DNA of 42,863 bases from a bacterium. Lineage in GTDB: Bacteria > Patescibacteriota > Minisyncoccia > Sungbacterales > HO2-52-23. Below the pieces are notes generated by a model. It did no database searches and had not been told where the DNA came from. It saw only the letters and a list, made by a program, of their open reading frames with translations. Within the stretch, counting starts at the first letter, position 1, and the number at the start of each line of letters is the position of its first letter. This document shows positions 8,386 to 15,910 of this stretch, piece by piece. The stretch covers positions 1 to 42,863 of the forward strand of contig JAUYPW010000018.1 of the NCBI GenBank assembly GCA_030697525.1. Reading direction: 5' to 3'. A program made the position numbers and the translations under genes.

Positions 8386-8582
8386 AGAATAAGAGAAAAT
8401 TCGGGATACTCTCGCTTCTCGCCGGTTTTATCTTGGCAGGGATCGGTATCTGTCTCCACGCATATACAAGTTCAGATCAGATAGGTGCGCTGATAATAGT
8501 ACTCGGAGCCCTGGCTTTGTTTGTAGGCTTCTCAATCGGCGCTGGAGTTAAGCGCGAACAATATAGGGCTAAGGCACAATAA
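8382..8582 (+). CDS. Small membrane protein with two transmembrane segments
   Basis: A 66-residue protein made almost entirely of two hydrophobic segments (about 6-27 and 33-54), with a basic C-terminus. It overlaps the ferredoxin stop by four bases, so it is translationally coupled and probably works with, or is merely co-expressed with, the ferredoxin. No family is recognised. Confidence 0.7.
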   Translation: MKNKRKFGILSLLAGFILAGIGICLHAYTSSDQIGALIIVLGALALFVGFSIGAGVKREQYRAKAQ

Positions 8583-8591
8583 AAATACTCA

Positions 8592-8617
8592 TAACCCCAA
8601 ACATCGGGGTTATTTTT
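8592..8617 (+). terminator. Terminator of the ferredoxin operon
   Basis: The stem taacccc / ggggtta is followed by tttta just after the small membrane protein gene. Confidence 0.8.
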
Positions 8618-8636
8618 ATACACAAAAATTTTAAAA

Positions 8637-8671
8637 TTGACAAACCTCTACTAAAATGATACTGTACAGTA
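8637..8671 (+). promoter_or_regulatory. Promoter with an overlapping 12-bp palindrome, upstream of the Hsp70/E1/E2 operon
   Basis: TTGACA (8637-8642) and TACTGT (8660-8665) are spaced by exactly 17 bases. The -10 box is the left half of a perfect palindrome, TACTGTACAGTA (8660-8671), placed where a bound repressor would block RNA polymerase. It lies 55-65 bases before the GTG start. The regulator is unknown; the half-site resembles CTGT/ACAG operators in general but is not a canonical LexA, HrcA or CtsR site. Confidence 0.6.
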
Positions 8672-8725
8672 CATAAAAAGATCCTTGATTTTTGTTTAGA
8701 ATATACACAAAAGGAAGGAGAAAAA

Positions 8726-10198
8726 GTGGGAAAAACCATAGGTATTGATCTAGGTGACACATTTATCCGTATTGCCTATCTGGATAGGTTCGGACAAGCA
8801 AAACTTATCAGTGATCAGGCCGGACTAAGCGCCTTCCCCAGCAAGGCGTCCTTTCAGCAAAACGGCAACCATAGAGTTGGGGTTGAAGCCGAAATGTTCG
8901 GCACACCGGAAAATACGGTTTTGCATCCCATGACTATTGCCGGTCTTTCTTGGGCGGAATTACAGCGTCTAAATGAGAGAGGACGATACGAGTACAAATT
9001 CTTACGAGAAAGAAGTCGGATAGTCATAGACGCTCATCGTGTTTTTCCAAGCATTGATGATTTTCTGACCTTGCTTTTCGCTCACGCCAAAAATTTGGCG
9101 GAAAAGTATCTAAAGCATGAGGTGGATGAAGCAGTGGTTGCTGTGCCCGACGGCGCTCACGATTCAAAAAAAATTCAGATAAAAAGAGCGTGCGAATTGG
9201 CCGGTTTGCAAGTTAAGCAATTACTGAATCAGACGACAGCCGCGGCCTTGGGTTATCGTTTTGACAAAGGTCCAAGAAAAAAAATTGTGGTGATCGATAT
9301 CGGATCTTCTCACACGTCCATGTCTGTAATAGAGGGCGGAGCTGATCGGTTGGATACGGTAGAAGTCAAGCATGCTGGCATTGGAACAAATTATTTCCAA
9401 GAACTATTGGCTAAGTTTATAGCCGATGCCATCGGGCTTAATGAATCTGTGCAGCCTTCCGATTTGCCTTATGCCATGAAAGAAGTTGAGTACAAGGCCG
9501 CTGAAGCTTTGGTAGAACTTAGTACCAAAAATTCGGTGGTGGTCTCTATCGGGGGTTTCGGTAGGCGTTTGATGAAAGAAATCACCAGGGCGGATTTTGA
9601 GAGGTGCATAGGTTTTGTAAGCAATGCGTCACGGGAAATTAAAGTTGTTCTAAGTTCTGATAGAATATATCCTGCGCAAGTGAACGCCCTTCTTCTTATT
9701 GGAGGGGGAGCCAATATACCAGCCATAAAAAGACTGGTGGACAGTATATATAGTAAGGCGCCGTTTGTCTCCGATAGTGTAGATCCGGCTTATGCGGTGG
9801 CTATGGGGGCGGCGGTAAAAGGTGGAATACTGGATGGAACCATAAAATCTACCAGTGTTGAGCGGACTGTCCACGATTTGGGAACCTTTGTGGCTTATGA
9901 CCGCATGGATGTTCTTATACCCAAAGGGGTTCCTCTGCCGGTTCATGTTTCCAAGGACTATAATCTTGGCATGTCGCGATACACCGAAAAAGTATATCAG
10001 TGGACTGGCCCGGGAAGCGGGCAGGACAAAAGGGAAGGAGATCCTCATCTGAAAGTTCTGGCTAAAAAAATCTTGGGTGTTACCGGAAACGGAGTGCGCA
10101 ATACATTTATTATAGATCACAATGGAGTGGCCAAGTTTGTAGTGACAGACAAAGGTAGTGGAGAGGAATTTGTGCTTACGGGGTTTGACATCAACTAA
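8726..10198 (+). CDS. Hsp70 (DnaK)-like chaperone lacking the C-terminal lid
   Basis: A 490-residue Hsp70-family ATPase; DnaK is usually about 600-640 residues. Nucleotide-binding motifs are GIDLGDTFIRIAYLD near the N-terminus (phosphate 1), VAVPDGAHDSKKIQIKRACE, the segment NQTTAAALGYRF, VVIDIGSSHTSMSVIEGG (phosphate 2) and LLIGGGANIPAIKRL (adenosine motif). After about residue 380 only a short, beta-rich substrate-binding region remains, and the helical lid is absent. The start is GTG at 8726 behind aaggaaggag. It is the first gene of the E1/E2/JAB operon. No DnaJ or GrpE is in the window. Its position suggests that it selects or holds clients for the tagging enzymes, which is an inference. 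Confidence 0.9.
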   Translation: MGKTIGIDLGDTFIRIAYLDRFGQAKLISDQAGLSAFPSKASFQQNGNHRVGVEAEMFGTPENTVLHPMTIAGLSWAELQRLNERGRYEYKFLRERSRIVIDAHRVFPSIDDFLTLLFAHAKNLAEKYLKHEVDEAVVAVPDGAHDSKKIQIKRACELAGLQVKQLLNQTTAAALGYRFDKGPRKKIVVIDIGSSHTSMSVIEGGADRLDTVEVKHAGIGTNYFQELLAKFIADAIGLNESVQPSDLPYAMKEVEYKAAEALVELSTKNSVVVSIGGFGRRLMKEITRADFERCIGFVSNASREIKVVLSSDRIYPAQVNALLLIGGGANIPAIKRLVDSIYSKAPFVSDSVDPAYAVAMGAAVKGGILDGTIKSTSVERTVHDLGTFVAYDRMDVLIPKGVPLPVHVSKDYNLGMSRYTEKVYQWTGPGSGQDKREGDPHLKVLAKKILGVTGNGVRNTFIIDHNGVAKFVVTDKGSGEEFVLTGFDIN

Positions 10199-10213
10199 AG
10201 AAAGGGCCAAAAC

Positions 10214-10963
10214 ATGAACCGAAGAACAGCAGTCAGAGAGCAGGAAAAACGGGTTAATATTATTATCCCTATCTGTATGCAGAACGACTTCATTGGACCA
10301 AAGGGTGTTCGGTCCGATAGGGAAATCGCCAGTTTGGTTCTGCACGGGGGAGCAAGGGCATCACAGAAAATTTTGGGGGACGCCGATGGCTCCACGCCGG
10401 TTGATGATCTCATGGAAATTATTCATGGTAACGATCAGACCTATGTCATATATATTCAGGACGAACATCCTGATGATCCCAACGACAGAACTATCCAGGC
10501 GCATTTCCAAATTTTTGGAAAACATTGTGTGGCGGGAACTTCCGGTGTAAAACCAGTTGGACGTCTACAGGAATTCCAACGTCTTCGCAGATCGCAAGTT
10601 ATTACCACTGATGCCTTGAATATTGTGACTCACCAGCCTGTGGTGGATGCGGTAACCGCAATCATAACTGAAAACGAAATTGATGATTCTTCGCAGGTAA
10701 AGTTTATGGTTCTTGGGGGATTAACGGATGTTCTGGTGGCCGACTGCGCCAGGGGGTTTAACCACATCTGCGGTATTCCCAATCCTTATCGTCCGGATGA
10801 TCAGAGATGGATGTTTTTTACCAATGTGGCTGTCCCCGAAAGATATACTTTTTCCAACAATAACACCGAACATCTGTCTGCTCTTCGGAGTATGGATAAG
10901 GTGGCGATTAAGATTCCTAGAACCGATGCGGAGATTTTTTCTTTTTTGGGGATTGAGGCTTAG
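10214..10963 (+). CDS. Isochorismatase/nicotinamidase-fold protein lacking catalytic residues
   Basis: A 249-residue protein of the cysteine hydrolase fold. Family landmarks persist: IPICMQNDF (about 18-26), GKHCVAGTSG (102-111) and VLGGLTDVLVADCARGF (166-182). However, the catalytic Asp of the first motif is Cys21, and the catalytic Cys of the T-D-x-C-V motif is Leu174. The nicotinamidase in this same window (19564-20304) keeps Asp, Lys and Cys, which makes the loss clear by comparison. The gene lies 15 bases after the Hsp70 gene, within the E1/E2 operon. It may be a ligand-sensing or scaffold pseudoenzyme. A hydrolase using other residues cannot be excluded. Confidence 0.8.
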   Translation: MNRRTAVREQEKRVNIIIPICMQNDFIGPKGVRSDREIASLVLHGGARASQKILGDADGSTPVDDLMEIIHGNDQTYVIYIQDEHPDDPNDRTIQAHFQIFGKHCVAGTSGVKPVGRLQEFQRLRRSQVITTDALNIVTHQPVVDAVTAIITENEIDDSSQVKFMVLGGLTDVLVADCARGFNHICGIPNPYRPDDQRWMFFTNVAVPERYTFSNNNTEHLSALRSMDKVAIKIPRTDAEIFSFLGIEA

Positions 10964-11000
10964 GTAGTTTTGCGTTGGTCTATCTAAAGGAGGGGCATAA

Positions 11001-12056
11001 ATGCCTGAAGATATTCGGCCTTGGCAGGCCCAGCAAAGCTTCCAAAAAGCAGCTGGGGCGGTCAAAGCCCCTCTGATAATGGAAGTGGTCCCGGGATCTG
11101 GCAGTTGCCAGATTTCCTGGACCAAAAGGCCCGGTATTATTGAAGGATATATAATTTTGCTCGGTCCGGATCCGGCGCAACTTATAGATGAGATGCAAGT
11201 TAAGGATGAAATTCTTCCCGGAGAGAGACAGACAATTAATTTAAATTGTCTATTCAATGGTCAGACATATTTTGTGGCTGTAATTGCTTTTGCTTCAGGT
11301 GGTCGTAGTGAAATATCTTCTCTTTGGAAATTTGTTCCCAATCAGTCTTTATTGCATAGAAAAGCTGAAAAAGTTCCGTTGAATCTGTTGCCAAGAAATT
11401 CTGTGGTTCAAGGCGGAGGAGTGCCGGCTCCTGCACGGCAAGAGCCAGTACTTCATACGCCAAAACCCATACCAACACCTCCTCCACCTCCGCCAAGATA
11501 TGGTCCGGAAGTTGTGGCTATATGCGGAGGGTGCCGAGGAGAAGTTGTACTGAAAATCGAACGTAGGTTGTATGTTTGCAGAACTTGTCAGGTGGAATAT
11601 GTACAAAGAGCATCGGACGACAAATTTATTCCTACTCGTCTTTTGACGGATGGAATTTGTTTATGTTGCGAACCGCGGCGTCCGTTGGTTAAAGCTCCGG
11701 CGGATGAGAAAATTCTTAAGTGTTCCAAAAGCGGAGAATTTTATACCCGAAAAGCTGACCAAAGTGGACTGGTTAAAATTTCTGAATTGGAATATGGAAT
11801 TTGTAGTTGTTGTGTTTTCAGATACCCTCTTGTGCGTAATGGAAACAACATAGTTTGTAGCAACCAGCCAACCAGAATATATATTCGTAATTCCGCGGGG
11901 CAATGGATTTTTAAACCTCCGGAACCGGAGAGCGGTGCGGGAGTTGATATAGATGAAATAGACAGAGCATTGGCCGAAGGTTCGGCAGTTATGTTGCCGG
12001 GCGGAGTTCTAAGCACCAATTCTCCGAGGCGTCCGCGTCGGAGGAGACGTTCCTAA
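11001..12056 (+). CDS. Fibronectin type III and multi zinc-ribbon protein
   Basis: A 351-residue modular protein. A fibronectin type III-like domain (about 24-113) has the Trp in CQISWTK and the Tyr in GQTYFVAVIAF. A proline-rich linker follows (about 141-166, with six consecutive Pro). Three Cys modules come next: a regular zinc ribbon (C175, C178, C193, C196), then two related modules with the pattern C-x-C-C and one later Cys (C220, C222, C223, C241; C268, C270, C271, C286). The tail contains PGG (333-335) and ends in a string of Arg. There is no signal peptide. A strong aaaggagg precedes the ATG. In this operon it could be a substrate adapter or an E3-like scaffold; this is inference from context only. 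Confidence 0.75.
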   Translation: MPEDIRPWQAQQSFQKAAGAVKAPLIMEVVPGSGSCQISWTKRPGIIEGYIILLGPDPAQLIDEMQVKDEILPGERQTINLNCLFNGQTYFVAVIAFASGGRSEISSLWKFVPNQSLLHRKAEKVPLNLLPRNSVVQGGGVPAPARQEPVLHTPKPIPTPPPPPPRYGPEVVAICGGCRGEVVLKIERRLYVCRTCQVEYVQRASDDKFIPTRLLTDGICLCCEPRRPLVKAPADEKILKCSKSGEFYTRKADQSGLVKISELEYGICSCCVFRYPLVRNGNNIVCSNQPTRIYIRNSAGQWIFKPPEPESGAGVDIDEIDRALAEGSAVMLPGGVLSTNSPRRPRRRRRS

Positions 12057-12086
12057 CCGTTAAAATCATCCGAAAGGAGATTTGCT

Positions 12087-12428
12087 ATGGAAGAGGGAAA
12101 GACAACCAATCAACCCGGGCCGCCCCCCACGACAAGCATAGGGGAAAGCCCAGTGTGTCTTTGCTGTACGCCGGCTCAACCTCTTGAGCCGCCTGCGGCA
12201 GGAGAAAACCTTTGGGTCTGCCCGGTGGAGCAGACCAAGTACGAATATAATCCGGCTGATGGTACGGTGAGACGAGTTGGTGGAGGCATTAGTTCTGGTC
12301 CTGTTTCCGGCGGAGGCCAACCTTCTCCGGAAATGCCGACCCAGAAGACCACCACCAGTTTATTCCCCGAAGCGCCTCCGGCGAGGAAGACTCGTCAAGT
12401 GAATCCTGACGACCCGTTTGCGAGGTGA
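12087..12428 (+). CDS. Small Cys-rich protein with a C-x-C-C module and an RRVGGG segment
   Basis: A 113-residue protein. Its central module (about 21-62) has C24, C26, C27 and C45 and matches the second and third modules of the preceding protein (CLCC, then a PL pair, then a single Cys, then a Tyr-rich strand). It runs straight into GTVRRVGGG (59-67), followed by a Gly/Ser/Pro-rich tail of about 45 residues. Ubiquitin-like modifiers end in Gly-Gly and are often made with a tail that a JAB protease removes. This is therefore the best modifier candidate in the operon, although the module looks too short for a beta-grasp fold. The stop codon overlaps the next start (TGATG), so translation is coupled to E2. 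Confidence 0.75.
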   Translation: MEEGKTTNQPGPPPTTSIGESPVCLCCTPAQPLEPPAAGENLWVCPVEQTKYEYNPADGTVRRVGGGISSGPVSGGGQPSPEMPTQKTTTSLFPEAPPARKTRQVNPDDPFAR

Positions 12429-13123
12429 TGGATTTGGCCAAGAAATTTATCCATACCAAAACAGTCGTGTCTGATTCGGGAACGGAAAATGTTTCTTGGG
12501 AAGTTGATATCGGTGCATTGAAACAAGCCCGGGGGAACGACTGGATTAGCGATTATCCCCAGTTGATAGAGCGCGATTTAAAAGAAATGTCGGAAATGTT
12601 TCCCCGCTGGATCTTGGTTGGAGGAAAAGAAACCAATCCGGCATCTTGTTCAGAATGTGGAGAGTACGTAGTTCCTACCGAGGGCAAAATGATGTGTCTT
12701 GCCTGCGGGGAGCCGTATACCTTAAACATAAGAGCCCTTATCTGGACCGGTCTTCTGCCTGTGCAGATAAGCGGAGTTGAAAAAGTGGAGAGAAATATAG
12801 AAAAGCTCCGTGAGAGGGGACAACTCAAACTGCCTCGTGTCAGCGGGTTTCTACTTGTGCCTATACGAATAATCTATCCGAGTGATTGGCCTCATAGTAA
12901 TCCGTCAGCTTACTACACTCAAGAATTTTTTGAATCTCTGGGTACTGGAGCACCAAGCTACAGTCATGAATATCACATGAACGGCAGTTTGAGTATGTGT
13001 CTCTTTTCCAGATGGCATGAGATGAGTATCCGTGATGTAATTCAAAACCGCATTGCTCCGCACGCTTTAGCGCAGGTAAAACTTGCTAACGGCGAGCGTC
13101 CGCAAAAATGGTTTAACGAATAG
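12428..13123 (+). CDS. E2-like (UBC-fold) ubiquitin-conjugating enzyme with a zinc ribbon
   Basis: A 231-residue protein. The C-terminal half reads like an E2 core: IRIIYPSDWPHSNP matches the YP-x-x-P region, and HMNGSLSMCLFSRWHEMSIRD matches the H-P-N...G-x-I-C-L...W pattern. This places the thioester Cys at about residue 191, with His183 in the HPN position. The N-terminal half holds a C-x2-C (74, 77) and C-x2-C (90, 93) zinc ribbon. I use ATG 12428, which overlaps the previous stop; a GTG at 12425 is the alternative. E2 enzymes take the activated modifier from E1, and both an E1-like and a JAB gene follow. The assignment rests on motif and context and is fairly secure. Confidence 0.82.
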   Translation: MDLAKKFIHTKTVVSDSGTENVSWEVDIGALKQARGNDWISDYPQLIERDLKEMSEMFPRWILVGGKETNPASCSECGEYVVPTEGKMMCLACGEPYTLNIRALIWTGLLPVQISGVEKVERNIEKLRERGQLKLPRVSGFLLVPIRIIYPSDWPHSNPSAYYTQEFFESLGTGAPSYSHEYHMNGSLSMCLFSRWHEMSIRDVIQNRIAPHALAQVKLANGERPQKWFNE

Positions 13124-13151
13124 TTTTACAGTTCCTTATAGAAAACAAAAA

Positions 13152-13183
13152 AACGGGGCTGGTTGCACAGTCAACCAGCCCCA
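13152..13183 (+). other. Strong stem-loop between the E2 and JAB genes
   Basis: ggggctggttg (after an A-run) pairs perfectly with caaccagcccc. On the plus strand it is not followed by a T-run, so it is a weak terminator at best and may be an mRNA stability or processing element. On the minus strand it would look like a terminator (T7). Confidence 0.65.
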
Positions 13184-13298
13184 AATTCTAACTTTTTGAA
13201 TTTCTTTTCCGGTAATTTTTAAAAGATTATCGGAACTGGAAATTTAACCAGAACTTTGAAAAATGAAATACTAATATCGAAAAAAGGAGGTAGTCAAA

Positions 13299-14228
13299 AT
13301 GACCAATGTTTTTATTGCCGAGAGTGCTTGGTGCACGATTACTCGTGAAGTCAGTCACTTTGCCAATATGTCTTTCATTGGTAAGGAAGCGATAGTTTAT
13401 CCGATGTTTGGATATTTTCGCAAGGAAGATTGTTTCAAAGCTCCTTGGGAAATGCTTGAGCTTGAAGATATTGATTGTTTTGTGGTTCCATTTGCGGCAC
13501 CACCTCCAAGGGAGTTAACCGATCACGGAGCTTTTAGAGCATCGCTGAAGTTCAAGACTCCCCAAGAACGGGAAAAATTCCAACAGATTATGGGCGGATG
13601 GTCCTCTTTTTTAGACGACAAGTATTATCCGATGTTAAGGGTGGGAAATGTTCATTCCCATCAATTTGCTACGGATAAAACTTGGCCGTCTAAAGGTGGC
13701 AGTCAGACTGATTATCCGCGGATATTAAATCTCTGGAAAGATCTGAAAGAAGAGGGATTAAATACTGCTCCGGAAATAATTATATGCAAGTCCCGGTCCA
13801 AGACAGAAAAGTGGGTGGCTTGTTGTTTTGCTCTGGACAAAGATCAGGAAATAGTTGATCTGGGCCATGCCGAAATAGTTTCAGATTATCACCCATTGAT
13901 GAACAACTTGCTTACTGCCCACTACACCAAAACTAGTCTTGGACAAAAATGGGAAGAAAGACAAAAGAAAATTTTGCCGGGCATTGAAAATATAAAAACC
14001 TTCAATTCCGGCTGGAGAAGTTTTGCCGTCAATTGTCTTTTTAACGGATATGTTTTCATCCATCTTCCGCCAACTTTCCCGCGCTGTGATTTTGTTTTGT
14101 ATCAGGTTTTCTACTCCAGAATTAAGCTTTGGGGAAGAATCTACAGATGGTATAAAAAGGATCATACTTTTAGATTTGACCTTGATGAAATTTGTTCAAA
14201 ACATATTTGGGCGGAGGTGAGGATCTAA
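13299..14228 (+). CDS. JAB/JAMM (MPN) metalloprotease, deubiquitinase-like
   Basis: A 309-residue protein with the zinc-binding signature of JAMM proteases: a candidate upstream Glu30 (GKEAIVYPMFGYF), then H119-S-H121, and S135-x-x-D138. The H-x-H to S gap is 13 residues rather than the usual 7, so the active-site loop is enlarged. In ubiquitin-like systems such enzymes trim the modifier precursor or remove it from targets. A further C-terminal region (about 210-309) with many aromatic residues has no recognised fold. It follows a 175-base gap with a stem-loop and has its own excellent ribosome binding site (aaaaggaggt), so its expression may be set separately. The next gene is the E1. Confidence 0.82.
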   Translation: MTNVFIAESAWCTITREVSHFANMSFIGKEAIVYPMFGYFRKEDCFKAPWEMLELEDIDCFVVPFAAPPPRELTDHGAFRASLKFKTPQEREKFQQIMGGWSSFLDDKYYPMLRVGNVHSHQFATDKTWPSKGGSQTDYPRILNLWKDLKEEGLNTAPEIIICKSRSKTEKWVACCFALDKDQEIVDLGHAEIVSDYHPLMNNLLTAHYTKTSLGQKWEERQKKILPGIENIKTFNSGWRSFAVNCLFNGYVFIHLPPTFPRCDFVLYQVFYSRIKLWGRIYRWYKKDHTFRFDLDEICSKHIWAEVRI

Positions 14229-14247
14229 CCACGAGAGGAGAATCAGG

Positions 14248-15897
14248 ATGAATGACCGCGACAGTTACTATGAGAGAATCAAAGCTCTGGTAGGGGATCG
14301 CTTGACTGAAAAAAGAGTGGAAGTGCTGGGAACTGGTTTTTTGAGCAAGGCAGTGGAGCTTCTTGCTTCCTGCGGAATTGTAAAATTCAATTTCTGCGCA
14401 AGCATGCGTACGTCCTTCGGCAATACAGCTCCGGCGGCTGTTGGTCTGATAAGTTATCTTGAATCACATAACCAATTTGAGGATCGTTGGGAGTTTGGAC
14501 ATTTGGATAATGGTGAACCTGATTTGATTCTCGGTGGTAATGGTTTGGATCATTGTCGATTGGCTTGTCATAAAGCCAGATATAAAAAAATTCCTTGTGT
14601 TCTTGCTTGGCGGTCTAAATCCGGTCTTACCATGATTATGGTTGTAAGCCCGGGAGAGGAAGATTTTTCTCTGGGGTTTCTTGAGAAGATGGATGATGGC
14701 TCAAAGGAAATTTCGTACATTGATTTGGTTGATCTTAACAATCAAGTGGCCAATGTTGCTAAAGCAATATTGCTTAAAGGAAGCCAGTGGGAAAGAAAAG
14801 ATTTCAACAATCTTTTTTCCGCAGGAAGAAATTTGATTATAGTAAATCATCCCACCTGGCCCTGGGCGGGAAAGTTCCTGAACCCCAAGGACCCCGAAGA
14901 TATCAAATTGCTTGAATATCGGTCGCCGAATTTTTCCTCTCTTAAGATCCATGATCTCCGTGGCCGAAAGGTCATGGTTGTGGGTCTTGGAAGTCTGGGA
15001 AGTATTGCGGCTGACCATTTTAGGGTACTGGGGGCAAGTGTCATCGGAATTGATTTCAAAGAAGTTTCTTTGTACAATCCTGTTCGCCAACTGTATTCCA
15101 CCTCTTGCGTTGGGCTTCCGAAATCCCAAGTTCTTCCTACAACACTTACTTTGCGGGAGGGAAGGTTTGAGGAAATTTTGGAGCATACTGATAAACGTCT
15201 GATTATAAAAATAAAAGACGGAAGAAGATTTACCGGCATAGACGAAAAAATTGAAGATTCTCGAGAGGGGCAGAAAAAATTTGAGGAGCTGGTGGATGAG
15301 TTTAAACCAGATTTGGTTATGCTCGCCACGGCTCACCAGTCGGAATTTCGCATGGCGCATGTTTTGCGCGAGCGCGGTATTTTGCATATCATTGCCCGCT
15401 GTTATCGTCGAGCCAAATGGTTTGAGGTAACGGCAGTTGACGGAGCAGGTGGTCCGTGTTTCGGATGCCTGCAAGGCCATCTATACACGGGAGTTGCTCC
15501 GAGTATTGAATTAACCGAAGAGGAGCAGACTCATTATGACGGAACGGTACGTTTAGATAAAATGGTGGAAGCGGAACCTGCCACGCGCATAGACACTTCT
15601 CGTTCCGCTGACGCAGCCACCAGGCTTGCTTGCGAACTTCTTGCGTCAGCCGAAAAAAGATCTGAATGGTTCAGGAAAATGATGTCGGAGGAACGCAATT
15701 GTCTTATCGGCGGCAATACCGCTGAATTCAGAGAGAAAGAAAACGACTGGGCTTACGGAATTGCATCTCCGGGTTCGGCAACCATTTATGGAGTCATAAA
15801 TTTTGTCGGATCAGAAACCGAAAAAGAAAAAACCTGTCTTTATTGCGGACGCACGCACGAAGTATTGATACACCGTGCCCCAACCCCTACATCCTAA
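14248..15897 (+). CDS. E1-like (ThiF/UBA-type) activating enzyme with two Rossmann halves
   Basis: A 549-residue protein. The second half is a recognisable E1/ThiF adenylation domain: VMVVGLGSLGS (ATP loop, 242-252), an acidic residue after the next strand (GIDF, 267-270), YNPVRQ with Arg280, and a structural zinc site formed by C404-x-x-C407 and C530-x-x-C533. Cys385 (ARCYRRAKW) is a possible thioester Cys. The first half (about 24-135) begins VEVLGTGFLSKAVELLASCG and has the rhythm of a second, degenerate ThiF-like Rossmann fold without the intact Gly loop, recalling the inactive and active halves of eukaryotic E1. Strong ribosome binding site; 13 bases separate it from the ClpA-like gene. 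Confidence 0.87.
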   Translation: MNDRDSYYERIKALVGDRLTEKRVEVLGTGFLSKAVELLASCGIVKFNFCASMRTSFGNTAPAAVGLISYLESHNQFEDRWEFGHLDNGEPDLILGGNGLDHCRLACHKARYKKIPCVLAWRSKSGLTMIMVVSPGEEDFSLGFLEKMDDGSKEISYIDLVDLNNQVANVAKAILLKGSQWERKDFNNLFSAGRNLIIVNHPTWPWAGKFLNPKDPEDIKLLEYRSPNFSSLKIHDLRGRKVMVVGLGSLGSIAADHFRVLGASVIGIDFKEVSLYNPVRQLYSTSCVGLPKSQVLPTTLTLREGRFEEILEHTDKRLIIKIKDGRRFTGIDEKIEDSREGQKKFEELVDEFKPDLVMLATAHQSEFRMAHVLRERGILHIIARCYRRAKWFEVTAVDGAGGPCFGCLQGHLYTGVAPSIELTEEEQTHYDGTVRLDKMVEAEPATRIDTSRSADAATRLACELLASAEKRSEWFRKMMSEERNCLIGGNTAEFREKENDWAYGIASPGSATIYGVINFVGSETEKEKTCLYCGRTHEVLIHRAPTPTS

Positions 15898-15910
15898 AGG
15901 AGGTGTAAGG

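Noticed and set aside
9650-10345. A 231-codon minus-strand frame across two genes
   Set aside because: It is antisense to the end of the Hsp70 gene and the start of the next, and its translation looks random.
14701-15480. A 259-codon minus-strand frame
   Set aside because: It is fully antisense to the E1-like gene, with no motif or ribosome binding site.
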